A stretch of 64,000 nt of DNA from Flavobacterium sp. (GCF_025352425.1 NZ_JANXTI010000039.1:1-64000), one strand, 5' to 3'; counted from the stretch's first letter, positions 18,401 to 27,584 are shown. Numbers and translations are program-made. The notes: generated by a model not told the origin, from the sequence alone.

Positions 18401-19744
18401 ATGAACACTTTCGAGCAGTTTAATCTTCCAAAATCATTACAAAAAGCCATTGACGAATTAGGACTAACCACTCCTACTCCTATTCAGGCGAAATCCTTTT
18501 CGGTGATTATGTCGGGGCGCGATGTGATGGGAATTGCACAGACAGGAACAGGGAAAACCTTTGCTTATCTGCTGCCAATACTAAAACAATGGAAGTTTGT
18601 TGCTACTGATACACCACGAATAGTCATTCTGGTTCCCACACGAGAGCTTGTTGTACAGATAGCCGCAGAAGTTGAGAAACTCACAAAATACATGTCGGTT
18701 AGGACGTTAGGCGTTTATGGAGGCGTGAACATTAATACACAAAAGAAATCCGTTTATCAGGGAATTGATGTTTTGGTAGGAACTCCTGGTCGTGTAATGG
18801 ATTTGGCTCTGGATAATGTAATCCGTTTTGACAGCCTTCAAAAACTGGTGATCGACGAGTTTGACGAAATGCTAAACTTAGGTTTCCGTACACAGGTTAC
18901 TTCCATCCTATCGATGCTAAAGAATAAACGTCAGAACATATTGTTCTCGGCAACCATGACCGATGAAGTAGATGATATGCTTGAGGATTATTTTGAATTG
19001 CCCGAAGAGGTTACTTTGGAAAAATCGGGAACGCCATTAGAGAAAATAGAACAGCTGGGATATTTTGTGCCTAACTTTTTGACAAAGATAAACCTGATTG
19101 TAGAATTGCTGAAAGACGACGTTTTAGAAAGAGTATTACTTTTTGTAAACAATAAAAAAACGGCGGATCTACTGGCAGTCAAGCTGGAAGAAATTTATCC
19201 GGAGCAATTTGGAATTATCCATTCCAACAAATCACAGAATTACCGTCTGCAAACTATGGCGTCTTTTCAGAATGGAGAAATCAGGGGAATTGTCACTACG
19301 GATGTAATGGCAAGAGGTTTGGATATTTCAGATGTGACACACGTTATAAACGTTGAGTTTCCCGAAGTGCCCGAACAATATATTCACAGGATTGGTCGTA
19401 CAGGCCGTGCCGATAAATCGGGGATTGCCATTAGTTTGATTGGTCCGCATGAACAGGAAATACAGATAGAAGCAGAAATGCTGATGGAAAAGGAAATCAA
19501 GATTTTAGCTGTGCCTGTAGATGTAGAAGTCGCTACCCGCCTATTGGAATTTGAAAAAGACAGAAAGAAAATGAAAGTCATTTTAAAAACCAACAAACTG
19601 GAAGGTGGCGCCTCATTTCATGAAAAGGCAAAGAAGAATACAAAAGTGAACCTCGGCGGTCCGTCTAAAACAAAGAAAAAAACAGGGACATCAGTTAATA
19701 GAAATATTTTGAAAACCAGAGCGGCGAAAAAGAAGAAGAAATAG
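18401..19744 (+). CDS. DEAD-family ATP-dependent RNA helicase
   Basis: This unwinds RNA in ribosome assembly, decay or cold adaptation. The Q motif covers about residues 4-28, motif I is AQTGTGKT (46-53), motif Ia PTRELV, motif III SAT, and motif VI HRIGRTGR. Motif II reads DEFD instead of DEAD. The 447-residue protein ends in a Lys-rich tail (AAKKKKK) typical of RNA contacts. It is preceded by a long leader with a hairpin and is probably transcribed alone. It is close to the RhlE/CshA class, but I do not assign a symbol. Confidence 0.93.
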   Translation: MNTFEQFNLPKSLQKAIDELGLTTPTPIQAKSFSVIMSGRDVMGIAQTGTGKTFAYLLPILKQWKFVATDTPRIVILVPTRELVVQIAAEVEKLTKYMSVRTLGVYGGVNINTQKKSVYQGIDVLVGTPGRVMDLALDNVIRFDSLQKLVIDEFDEMLNLGFRTQVTSILSMLKNKRQNILFSATMTDEVDDMLEDYFELPEEVTLEKSGTPLEKIEQLGYFVPNFLTKINLIVELLKDDVLERVLLFVNNKKTADLLAVKLEEIYPEQFGIIHSNKSQNYRLQTMASFQNGEIRGIVTTDVMARGLDISDVTHVINVEFPEVPEQYIHRIGRTGRADKSGIAISLIGPHEQEIQIEAEMLMEKEIKILAVPVDVEVATRLLEFEKDRKKMKVILKTNKLEGGASFHEKAKKNTKVNLGGPSKTKKKTGTSVNRNILKTRAAKKKKK

Positions 19745-19815
19745 ACACAGTTGACAGTATTATTTATTGGCTTTAATTTTTTTATAAACTGTGACTGAAA
19801 ACTCAAAACTATAAT

Positions 19816-19823
19816 TATCTTTG
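19816..19823 (+). promoter_or_regulatory. -7 element TATCTTTG before the BatA-like operon
   Basis: An exact TAnnTTTG match lies 16 bases before the start codon of the BatA-like gene. No TTG is found 17-23 bases upstream, so only half of the promoter is supported. Confidence 0.4.
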
Positions 19824-19839
19824 ACAAACAAAAATAAAA

Positions 19840-21768
19840 ATGCAGTTTAAACACCCGGAAGTCCTTTATTTTCTCTTCTTATTGGTTATCCCAATTCTGG
19901 TTCATTTATTTCAACTGCGTCGTTTCAAAAAAGAATATTTCACCAACGTACAATTTTTAAAAGAACTTTCAATACAAACCCGTAAAAGCTCCACCATTAA
20001 GAAGTGGCTGTTGCTGCTTACCCGTTTAATGTTGCTTGCATTTTTGATATTGGCTTTCGCACAGCCTTTTTTTGCAGCTAAAGACAGTAAAAAGAACACT
20101 AACGAAATGTATATTATACTCGACAATTCGTATAGCATGCAGGCCAAAGGAAAAAAAGGCGAATTGCTGAAACGCGCCGTTCAGGACTTGCTTGAACATA
20201 CTCCGGAAGCACAAAACTTCTCATTGATTACTAATTCTGATAACTATTGGAATACCGATATCAAAGCCATTCAGAAGGATTTGCAAAACCTTAATTATAG
20301 CGCTTCGCCTTTTCGACTGGACAACCTGATTGCAAAAGTAAATGCCCGTAAATCGGCTTTCAATAAAGATATTATCGTAATTACCGATGCAGTAGGTTTG
20401 GAAGCAAATCAAACAAAGAGTTTCAGAAAAGAAGATAATGTGTACTTCGTTATTCCTGAAGCGGAGCAAAAGAACAACATTGCCATTGATAGTGTTTACA
20501 TCCAACAAACATTGGACAGCTTTTACGAAATCGGTATCAAACTATCAGCAAATGGCGAGGACTTCAAGGATGTTCCAATTGCGTTGTACAATAAAAATAA
20601 GTTGACAGCCAAAACATTGATCAACTTTGAAACGAATACAAAAACCATCAACTTTACAATTCCGAAGGAAGATTTTCATGGCTATGTTTCAGTTACCGAT
20701 AAAGGGTTGGCGTATGACAATACATATTATTTTAGTATTTCAAAGCCCGGCAAAAATAATGTTATCAGTATTGGGGACGCGGAAAAGAGTAATTATTTAG
20801 CACGGATTTATACCAATGACGAATTCAGTTACAACAATTTTCCGATTGCCAACCTGGATTATAATTTACTGGATAAACAGGATGCCATTGTGCTGAATGA
20901 GTTAAAGGAAATTCCGCAGGCGCTGCAGACTACGCTAAAATCGTTTGTCATGAAAGGTGGAAACCTGGTTATAATTCCGGCACAGGAAAGCAATTCAACC
21001 ACACTTAACTCTTTTGTGGCCAACTTCGGGGCGCTGCAATTTAAACCCGCCGCACAAACTGAAAAGAAGGTAACCAAAATCAATTTCAATCATCCGCTCT
21101 TCAGCACCGTTTTTGAAAAGAAGATTGATAACTTCCAATATCCATCAACCAAGATTTCCTTTGGGTTGAGCAGTACAACTCCATCGATTTTGACTTATGA
21201 TGATCAAAGTCCGTTCCTGACTTCATTACCAAATGACTTATCATCGGTTTATGTTTTTGCGGCCCCAATTAACAAAAGCAATAGTAATTTTCAAAACTCG
21301 CCGTTGATTGTACCAACATTCTACAACATGGCGCAGAACGCCCAAAAGACAGGCATAAATGCCATCATAATTGGCGAAGGCCAGGCATTTGTAACGGATG
21401 CGGTATTATCAAAAGATGAAATTCTTATGGTAAAAAATAGTGCTGAAAACTTTATTCCGGTGCAGCAATTGCTGAACACAAAAGTTAAGATGAGTTTCAA
21501 TGACAATCCCGCAATGGCTGGAAACTTTGGTATCTATAACGGTACAAATTTAGTACAGAACATCAGTTTTAATTATAACCGTACGGAAAGTAACTTATCA
21601 TTAGCCAATCCCGATGCTACGAATAACTTTACCAAAATTGATGATATTGAAACCGTTTTTAATACCATTCAGACTGATAGAACCGACACGCAAATCTGGA
21701 AATGGTTTGTGATTTTAGCGTTACTCTTTTTAGCATTAGAACTACTCATTCAAAAATTTGTAAAATGA
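19840..21768 (+). CDS. BatA-domain/VWA-like membrane protein
   Basis: This is a 642-residue inner-membrane protein. The N-terminal double-TM BatA module is clear: HPEVLYFLFLLVIPILVHLF at residues 5-24, RRFKKEYFTNVQFLKEL, then a second TM near 58-78. A von Willebrand-A-like domain follows (MIDAS-like start IILDNSYSMQ near residue 91), then a large periplasmic region and a C-terminal TM (about 615-635). It belongs to the aerotolerance-type family widespread in Bacteroidota; function unknown. Its stop overlaps the next start (ATGA), so it leads a four-gene operon. Confidence 0.85.
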   Translation: MQFKHPEVLYFLFLLVIPILVHLFQLRRFKKEYFTNVQFLKELSIQTRKSSTIKKWLLLLTRLMLLAFLILAFAQPFFAAKDSKKNTNEMYIILDNSYSMQAKGKKGELLKRAVQDLLEHTPEAQNFSLITNSDNYWNTDIKAIQKDLQNLNYSASPFRLDNLIAKVNARKSAFNKDIIVITDAVGLEANQTKSFRKEDNVYFVIPEAEQKNNIAIDSVYIQQTLDSFYEIGIKLSANGEDFKDVPIALYNKNKLTAKTLINFETNTKTINFTIPKEDFHGYVSVTDKGLAYDNTYYFSISKPGKNNVISIGDAEKSNYLARIYTNDEFSYNNFPIANLDYNLLDKQDAIVLNELKEIPQALQTTLKSFVMKGGNLVIIPAQESNSTTLNSFVANFGALQFKPAAQTEKKVTKINFNHPLFSTVFEKKIDNFQYPSTKISFGLSSTTPSILTYDDQSPFLTSLPNDLSSVYVFAAPINKSNSNFQNSPLIVPTFYNMAQNAQKTGINAIIIGEGQAFVTDAVLSKDEILMVKNSAENFIPVQQLLNTKVKMSFNDNPAMAGNFGIYNGTNLVQNISFNYNRTESNLSLANPDATNNFTKIDDIETVFNTIQTDRTDTQIWKWFVILALLFLALELLIQKFVK

Positions 21769-23018
21769 ACCTAATCCTTCGAAAAGCCACGATTATTGAC
21801 CCGAAAAGCCCGTTTCATAATCAGACAGTTGATGTAAAAATCACTAATGGCGTTTTCGAAAAAATTGGAGTGTCATTACCAAAATCGGAAACACATAAAG
21901 AGTTTGAACAGCCTGGTTTACATATTTCCCAAGGTTGGTTTGATACCAGCGTTTCCTTTGGGGAACCAGGTTTTGAGGAACGGGAAACCATTACAAACGG
22001 ATTGGAAGTGGCTGCAAAAAGTGGGTTTACAGGTATAGCCTTGCAACCCAACTCCTATCCAATTATCGACAATCAATCACAGATACATTTTGTAAAACAA
22101 AAAGCAAAAGGTTCTGCAACTGATCTGTTTCCGATTGGTGCTTTGACCAAAGGAAGCGAAGGAAAAGATTTAGCCGAACTCTTTGATATGAAAAACGCAG
22201 GAGCGGTTGCCTTTGGTGATTATAACAAGAGCTTGTCGAATGCTAATCTGATGAAAATTGGCTTGCAATATGCACAGGATTTTGATGGATTGGTAATCGC
22301 CTATTGTCAGGATGAAAGTATTAAAGGAAATGGTGTTGCCAATGAAGGAATCGTTTCTACGCGATTAGGATTAAAGGGAATTCCCAACTTGGCCGAAGAA
22401 CTGATAGTTGCCAGAAACCTTTTCCTGCTGGAATATACAGGCGGAAAATTACATATACCAACCATTTCAACAACCAAATCGGTAGCGCTAATCAGAGAAG
22501 CCAAAAAAAAAGGATTAAACGTTACGTGTAGCGTTGCTGTGCATCATTTAATTTTAACAGATGAAAAACTGGAAGGTTTTGATTCGAGGTATAAAGTAGC
22601 ACCACCACTGCGAACTGAAGAAGATAGAAAAGCGTTGCTAAAAGGTATTTCAGATAATACGATTGACTGCATCACAAGTGACCACAATCCAATAGATATT
22701 GAAAACAAAAAGATGGAATTTGATTTAGCTAAGAACGGAACCATTGGATTGGAAAGCGCATTTGGCGCGTTGATGACAGTACTCCCATTGAATAAAATAA
22801 TAGAAAAGTTGACTTCTGGTAAAACTATTTTAAACATTGAAAGTCAAGAAATTAAAGAAAAAAATAAAGCTTCCATTTCCTTGTTCACTACAACGGATAA
22901 TTGGACTTTTGGCGCAGCCCATATTTTATCCAAATCAAAAAACACGGCTTTCCATGGGCAACCAATGAAAGGGAAAGCAATCGGAATTTACAATCGGGGG
23001 GAATTAATTTTATCATAA
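21765..23018 (+). CDS. Dihydroorotase-like protein lacking metal ligands
   Basis: The 417-residue protein aligns end to end with class I dihydroorotase (pyrimidine synthesis). The start at 21765 overlaps the upstream stop by four bases. Key residues are changed. The HxH metal motif is Ser62-Val-Ser64 (in DTSVSFGEPG), the following substrate Arg is Gly66, HCED is YCQD, and LHIxHxST is LHIPTIST. The AVHHLIL His and TSDHNP Asp remain, as do APPLR and GxxGLES. It is therefore probably not a zinc hydrolase. Known precedents are the inactive PyrC' partners of aspartate transcarbamoylase. Databases will call it pyrC. Confidence 0.85.
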   Translation: MNLILRKATIIDPKSPFHNQTVDVKITNGVFEKIGVSLPKSETHKEFEQPGLHISQGWFDTSVSFGEPGFEERETITNGLEVAAKSGFTGIALQPNSYPIIDNQSQIHFVKQKAKGSATDLFPIGALTKGSEGKDLAELFDMKNAGAVAFGDYNKSLSNANLMKIGLQYAQDFDGLVIAYCQDESIKGNGVANEGIVSTRLGLKGIPNLAEELIVARNLFLLEYTGGKLHIPTISTTKSVALIREAKKKGLNVTCSVAVHHLILTDEKLEGFDSRYKVAPPLRTEEDRKALLKGISDNTIDCITSDHNPIDIENKKMEFDLAKNGTIGLESAFGALMTVLPLNKIIEKLTSGKTILNIESQEIKEKNKASISLFTTTDNWTFGAAHILSKSKNTAFHGQPMKGKAIGIYNRGELILS

Positions 23019-23023
23019 TATTT

Positions 23024-23347
23024 ATGGAGAATATTGAAAAATCGAAAAACACAGCAATTGTTGCTTACTTGACCATTATCGGCAGTGTGGTAGCAATATT
23101 TATGAACCAGGAAGAAAATAAAAGCGAGTTTGCTTCGTTTCATATTCGTCAGGCATTAGGATTGTTTATTTCCTTCTTTTTGCTGGGTTATTTTGTAGGT
23201 TATGCCAATAGTTGGACAGCGACTTCAGCCTTTTATATTTTTTATTTTATCCTTTGGATTTATGGATTCTCGGGAGCATTGCAAGGTCATAAAAGAGAGT
23301 TGCCGGTTGTGGGGTCATTTTTTCAAAACACTTTTAAAACCCTGTAA
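23024..23347 (+). CDS. DUF4870-like small membrane protein
   Basis: The protein has 107 residues from ATG 23024 (MENIEKSKNT). An upstream in-frame extension reads antiparallel coding material and is rejected. There are three hydrophobic segments. The FHIRQALGLFI motif near residue 42 is typical of the DUF4870/Tic20-like family, where a conserved His-x-x-Gln-Ala lies in the membrane. The start is five bases after the dihydroorotase-like stop, and its last base is shared with the next start, so it belongs to the operon. Function unknown. Confidence 0.78.
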   Translation: MENIEKSKNTAIVAYLTIIGSVVAIFMNQEENKSEFASFHIRQALGLFISFFLLGYFVGYANSWTATSAFYIFYFILWIYGFSGALQGHKRELPVVGSFFQNTFKTL

Positions 23348-23991
23348 TGAGTTTATCGCTTCACCATTTAGTCAGAGAACCCAAAATAAAGCTGAACAAA
23401 AACCCTTTGCTTCTCTTGCTTCACGGTTATGGAAGCAATGAAGAAGACTTATTCTCCTTCGCAACGGAACTTCCGGATGAATACTATGTAATTTCTGCCC
23501 GTGCGCCTTATGACATGATGTATGGTAGCTATGCCTGGTATGCGATTAATTTTGATGCCGATGAAAATAAGTTTTCTGACATTGGTCAGGCACAACAATC
23601 GAGAGACATTATTGCTGATTTTATTGATGAATTGGTTGCTACTTACCCTATTGATGCTAATAATATAACGTTGATTGGTTTTAGTCAGGGTTCTATTTTA
23701 GGTTACGCTGTAGCATTGTCGTATCCAGAAAAAGTGCAGCGGTTGGTTGCCATGAGTGGTTATTTGAATACAGAGATTGCTATAAATGATTTTAAAGGCA
23801 ATGGCTTTACTAATTTGAAAATCTTTGCTTCACATGGAACCGTTGACCAGGTTATTCCTGTAGAATGGGCACGAAAATCAATACCTGTTGTAGAAAGTCT
23901 GGGGATTCCTGTAGTATATAAAGAATATCCTGTTGGTCATGGTGTTACACCGCAAAACTTTTTTGATTTAAAAACCTGGTTACAGTCATAA
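23347..23991 (+). CDS. Alpha/beta hydrolase, carboxylesterase type
   Basis: This cytoplasmic serine esterase is of the phospholipase/carboxylesterase (YpfH/acyl-protein-thioesterase-like) family, 214 residues. The nucleophile elbow is GFSQGS, the Asp lies in HGTVDQVIP, and the His in PVGHGVTP, giving a complete triad. The oxyanion region is LLLLHGYGSNEED near the N-terminus. Its ATG shares one base with the upstream stop (TAATG), marking it as the last gene of the BatA-like operon. The natural ester substrate is unknown. Confidence 0.88.
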   Translation: MSLSLHHLVREPKIKLNKNPLLLLLHGYGSNEEDLFSFATELPDEYYVISARAPYDMMYGSYAWYAINFDADENKFSDIGQAQQSRDIIADFIDELVATYPIDANNITLIGFSQGSILGYAVALSYPEKVQRLVAMSGYLNTEIAINDFKGNGFTNLKIFASHGTVDQVIPVEWARKSIPVVESLGIPVVYKEYPVGHGVTPQNFFDLKTWLQS

Positions 23992-23996
23992 ATAAA

Positions 23997-24022
23997 TAAG
24001 GTCTTGAAATTCAAAACCTTTT
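23997..24022. terminator. Weak bidirectional terminator
   Basis: Imperfect arms AAGGTCTTGAA and TTCAAAACCTT (one mismatch) with a following T run end the esterase operon. They lie in the gap with the converging lipoprotein gene. Confidence 0.5.
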
Positions 24023-24025
24023 TTG

Positions 24026-24514
24026 TTATTGTTCGGTATCCGTCTCTATTTCCTTTTTCCCTATTTCACCATCTCCTGAAAACCTATTTACCTCTCCTTT
24101 TTTGAGGACGTAGCCTTTCCAGGGAACAAGTTGCCAATCTTTTAAAACCCATGACTTACCTTCTGCAGCTCTGGTCAAAACTATAGAAGCTGTATCTTTT
24201 GGAAGAAAAACTTCAGCCTTACTGGCATCTTCGTTAAATAACACATACGCACTCAGGGTTTCGTCCTGATTATCGGGTTTATCTGTCGGGTTTAATTGAA
24301 TTCCAGAAAAGCCTTTTACACATTCCTTATTGACTTTTGACCAAACAAATCCGGCAGAAGCCAGGCAACCATTTTCGTCCTTGTCATTAACCAAAGTAGA
24401 GTCTTTAGTAGTTGCAGCAACTTTAGGATTATCATCTGCATCATCATTTTGATCGATTAGTCTACATGAACTAACGATTAGCAATAGCATTAAAAGCGTG
24501 ATGATTTTTTTCAT
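24026..24514 (-). CDS. Lipoprotein of unknown function
   Basis: The 162-residue protein has a signal peptide and lipobox (LLIVSSC, Cys17), followed by an Asp-rich stretch (DQNDDADDNP) and a compact domain containing CLASAGFVWSKVNKEC. That Cys-x-n-Cys pattern is common in small Bacteroidota envelope lipoproteins. No enzyme motif is seen. It is the last gene of a three-gene minus-strand set, 19 bases after the preceding gene. Confidence 0.72.
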   Translation of the reverse strand: MKKIITLLMLLLIVSSCRLIDQNDDADDNPKVAATTKDSTLVNDKDENGCLASAGFVWSKVNKECVKGFSGIQLNPTDKPDNQDETLSAYVLFNEDASKAEVFLPKDTASIVLTRAAEGKSWVLKDWQLVPWKGYVLKKGEVNRFSGDGEIGKKEIETDTEQ

Positions 24515-24533
24515 ATTTAATTGGTGTTAACTT

Positions 24534-25058
24534 CTAATTTAGAGCAGCAGGGTATAAATAGGAATTCATTATTTCAAATGAAATACTACCATTCTCTTCA
24601 ACAAAATATTTCAACAATACTTCGCCCCAAAGCGCTCCGTTACTATAATTTGCAATTATCCAGCGGTGATTTAAAAGTTTTACTTTGTTGATGATAAACT
24701 TCTGCTCTCCCATCTTTGCCTGGTCTGTATATTTATTTCCTTCCGGTCTGTCATTATAACTCAACAGCGCTTGCTTTACTTTTTCGGCAAAAGCCGAAAC
24801 ATCATTTATTTTGTTGCTTTCATATAAATAATTTTGTGCCCTGTCATTGTTTTCTAAAGAGAAAGTATTAGCATCATAGAGTTTATCCGATAAGTTAACG
24901 ATGCTATCCGACAATGCTTTGGAAGTTATCGATAGATTCTCACTAGTTGCTGGTGTTGATTTTTGTTCACTATTTTCTTTTGAAGTAAAATATTTGTAGG
25001 TGAAAATATTCATCAGCACCGCAATAATAAAAAGATATAAAAAGAGTGATTTTTTCAT
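24534..25058 (-). CDS. Membrane-anchored exported protein, unknown
   Basis: The 174-residue protein has an N-terminal hydrophobic anchor (residues 4-24, FLYLFIIAVLMNIFTYKYF) and a periplasmic domain. Motif-like features are residues 60-130, rich in Asp, Asn and Tyr, and GALWGEVLLKYFVEENG near the end. I do not recognise the family; it resembles hydrolase-accessory hypothetical proteins of Flavobacterium. The start lies four bases after the MBL hydrolase stop, so it is translationally coupled to that gene. Confidence 0.68.
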   Translation of the reverse strand: MKKSLFLYLFIIAVLMNIFTYKYFTSKENSEQKSTPATSENLSITSKALSDSIVNLSDKLYDANTFSLENNDRAQNYLYESNKINDVSAFAEKVKQALLSYNDRPEGNKYTDQAKMGEQKFIINKVKLLNHRWIIANYSNGALWGEVLLKYFVEENGSISFEIMNSYLYPAALN

Positions 25059-25062
25059 AAAA

Positions 25063-25830
25063 CTAAAGCGTAATTTTTAAATTATCATAAGCAAGGAACA
25101 CATTTTCCGGCAGTCGTTGTTGCACTTCCTCGTGAAAACCCAAGAGATGACTTATGTGTGTCAAATAAGCTCTTTCCGGCTGAACCAAATGTATAAAATC
25201 TAAGGCATCCTGCAAACTAAAATGTGTTTGATGTGGTTCTTCGCGCAAAGCGTTCACTACCAATACTTTTACACGTTGGAGTTTTTTAATTTCAACTGTA
25301 TCGATAGTTTTTACATCGGTTAAATACACAAAATCCTGAATTCGATAACCAAAAACCTGGAGGCTTCCATGATTGACCTCTATAGGTGTAACTTCTGTTT
25401 CTGCTATCTTAAATTTTTGATTATTATTTACAGCAAAAGTCTGAACTCCGGGTGCCCCTGGATATTTATTTTCGGTTTCAAAAATATAATCAAACCTCCT
25501 ATCAAGATTTTCTAAAACCCGAGGATGTGCATAAATTGGAATATCGCTCTTTTGTTTAAAAAAGAATGGACGAATATCATCCAATCCAGCGGTATGATCA
25601 GCATGTTCATGTGTAAAAAGTAGTGCGTCGAGTTTTTTGCAGCCTGAAATCAGCATTTGCTGCCTGAAATCGGGGCCACAATCAATGACTACTGAACTAT
25701 CTTCCCATGTAATCCAAACGGAAACGCGTAATCGTTTATCTTTCGAGTCGGCACTTTTACAAACAGGATGATTGCTTCCTATAACAGGAATGCCTTGTGA
25801 AGTCCCGGTACCAAGAAAATAAACTTGCAT
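25063..25830 (-). CDS. MBL-fold metallohydrolase, PhnP-like
   Basis: This 255-residue metallo-beta-lactamase-fold phosphodiesterase is of the PhnP/lipoate-ligase-associated class. The family opening LGTGTSQGIPVIG is at residues 5-17, the metal motif HEHADH is near residue 74, and further His residues follow (VNHGSLQVFGYR and LTHISH near the end). Cyclic or lipoyl phosphodiester substrates are known for relatives. The actual substrate is unknown. It is first in a three-gene minus operon with two exported proteins of unknown role. Confidence 0.88.
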   Translation of the reverse strand: MQVYFLGTGTSQGIPVIGSNHPVCKSADSKDKRLRVSVWITWEDSSVVIDCGPDFRQQMLISGCKKLDALLFTHEHADHTAGLDDIRPFFFKQKSDIPIYAHPRVLENLDRRFDYIFETENKYPGAPGVQTFAVNNNQKFKIAETEVTPIEVNHGSLQVFGYRIQDFVYLTDVKTIDTVEIKKLQRVKVLVVNALREEPHQTHFSLQDALDFIHLVQPERAYLTHISHLLGFHEEVQQRLPENVFLAYDNLKITL

Positions 25831-25941
25831 TATAGCACGATTTTTGATGTTCCTTTTTAAGTACTTATAAAAGTAATTTTTTTAATATAAATAATTACAA
25901 AAAATAGGAGTTAATTCTCTTTTATAAAAATAGTATTTTAG

Positions 25942-25949
25942 TAACTTTG
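25942..25949 (+). promoter_or_regulatory. -7 element TAACTTTG
   Basis: An exact TAnnTTTG match lies 18 bases before the chosen start (25968) of the 488-residue conserved gene. The usual TTG partner is replaced by a T-rich stretch. Its position supports ATG 25968 as start, since an upstream candidate start at 25947 would overlap the element. Confidence 0.5.
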
Positions 25950-25967
25950 CAAAGTATTAAACATTTT

Positions 25968-27434
25968 ATGGAGAAATCTGAATCATATATAAAATTAAAA
26001 GGAGATAAAGTCATCGAGCAAGTCCCTTCATTGAAGGATAAGGCGATGAGAATAAACTTCAACGAAAACATCTACGGAACTTTTGCAGAGATTGGCGCTG
26101 GTCAGGAAACCGTAAGACATTTTTTCAGGGCCGGAGGTTCGTCAGGAACCATTGCAAAAGCAATGTCTGCTTACGATAAAGATTTTAGTGACGCTATTTA
26201 CGGTATTGAAGATGATGGTAGATACGTGACGGAAAGCCGTTTAAAAAACATGTTAAGTCACGAAGTTGAATTGATTGAAAAACGATTGAGTAGAGATAAA
26301 CACCCAAACAAAATGTTTTTCAGTTATGCCAATACCGTTTCGACTATTGATTTTGCAAAACAATTCAAAGGCCATGGCTGGGTTGGAATAAAATATCAAG
26401 TTGAAGCTGAAGAAGATTATAACGAAATAACATTACACATACGTTTCAAAGAAAATGATGCCCGATTGCAACAAGAAACCCTGGGAGTACTTGGCGTTAA
26501 TTTGATTTTTGGTGCTTTTTATAAATATAATGACCCTAAAAAATTGTTGCGTTATTTATATGACCATTTAGACAAAGATCAACTTGAGATTGATACTATT
26601 AACTTTTCAGGCCCGCGTTTTGCCAATGTTGATAATCGATTGATGAGTTTGCAATTAGTTAAAAATGGTATGACCGATGCTGTGATGTTTGGTCCGGACG
26701 GTCAAAATATACTTCCCGCTTCCATCCTATACAAAAAAAACATTCTAGCATTGCGAGGAAGTTTTCGTCCGGTTACTCAGGTAAATATGGATATGTATGA
26801 GAAATCATTGAAAATGTTCTTGGAAGAAAGTAAAGTTGAAAAAGAAAATGCTTTAGTAGTTTTTGAAATTACCTTATCAAATTTACGTTCTGAAGGCGAA
26901 ATTGATGAAAGAGATTTTATGGACCGGGCCGAATTATTATGTTCGCTTGGTCAAACAGTAATGATCTCTAATTTTCAGGAATATTATAAAGTAGTCGAAT
27001 ATTTTGCAAGTTATACTAAAGCCAGAATGGGATTGGCAATGGGAGTGAATAATTTGATTGACATTTTTGATGAAAAATATTACCGTCATTTAAGTGGTGG
27101 TATTCTAGAGGCATTCGGAAAATTATTCTATCGTGATCTAAAAGTTTTTCTGTATCCAATGGAAGATGAAACCGGAGAAATTGTTAATTCGCAAAACCTA
27201 AAAGTACATCCGAGGATGAAAGAATTATACAAATTTTTTGCCTATAATGGAAAGGTAGTTGACATCACTGATTTCGATAAAGAACATCTCAAAATTTTTT
27301 CTCGTGAAGTTTTGAAAATGATTAGCACTGGAACTCCGGGTTGGGAAAAACTACTTCCGGAAGGAATTGGAGAAATTATAAAAAGACACCAACTTTTTGG
27401 TTATGACCCAAATCGCGTACTGCAGAAAACCTAA
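25968..27434 (+). CDS. Conserved protein of unknown function
   Basis: This is a soluble protein of 488 residues from ATG 25968 (MEKSESYIKLKG). Its N-terminus has strong motifs: NFNENIYGTFAEIGAGQETV and FFRAGGSSGTIAKAMSAYD. There is no signal peptide, TM helix or nucleotide-binding motif. Close relatives exist beyond Bacteroidota and, from memory, are wrongly named TonB-dependent receptor or nicotinate-nucleotide adenylyltransferase; neither fits. The FSDAIYG and EIGAGQE segments look like an active site or cofactor pocket, but this is inference. It is monocistronic, with a -7 element and a strong terminator. Confidence 0.8.
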   Translation: MEKSESYIKLKGDKVIEQVPSLKDKAMRINFNENIYGTFAEIGAGQETVRHFFRAGGSSGTIAKAMSAYDKDFSDAIYGIEDDGRYVTESRLKNMLSHEVELIEKRLSRDKHPNKMFFSYANTVSTIDFAKQFKGHGWVGIKYQVEAEEDYNEITLHIRFKENDARLQQETLGVLGVNLIFGAFYKYNDPKKLLRYLYDHLDKDQLEIDTINFSGPRFANVDNRLMSLQLVKNGMTDAVMFGPDGQNILPASILYKKNILALRGSFRPVTQVNMDMYEKSLKMFLEESKVEKENALVVFEITLSNLRSEGEIDERDFMDRAELLCSLGQTVMISNFQEYYKVVEYFASYTKARMGLAMGVNNLIDIFDEKYYRHLSGGILEAFGKLFYRDLKVFLYPMEDETGEIVNSQNLKVHPRMKELYKFFAYNGKVVDITDFDKEHLKIFSREVLKMISTGTPGWEKLLPEGIGEIIKRHQLFGYDPNRVLQKT

Positions 27435-27450
27435 AAAGTGATTTATAAAT

Positions 27451-27484
27451 AAAAGTCCGGATTGTGAGAACAGTCCGGATTTTT
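27451..27484 (+). terminator. Intrinsic terminator with GAGA tetraloop
   Basis: A stem of about 15 bp (AAAAGTCCGGATTGT with ACAGTCCGGATTTTT, two G-U pairs) closes on a GNRA-type GAGA loop, followed by T residues, 17 bases after the stop. Confidence 0.85.
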
Positions 27485-27584
27485 TATTATCAGCAAATCA
27501 TGTAACCAACCGGGAAGATTCTGTAACACATTTATCTCCTAAGAAGCCCAAATTTGTATTTTACTAATTAAATAAATTAATGTT

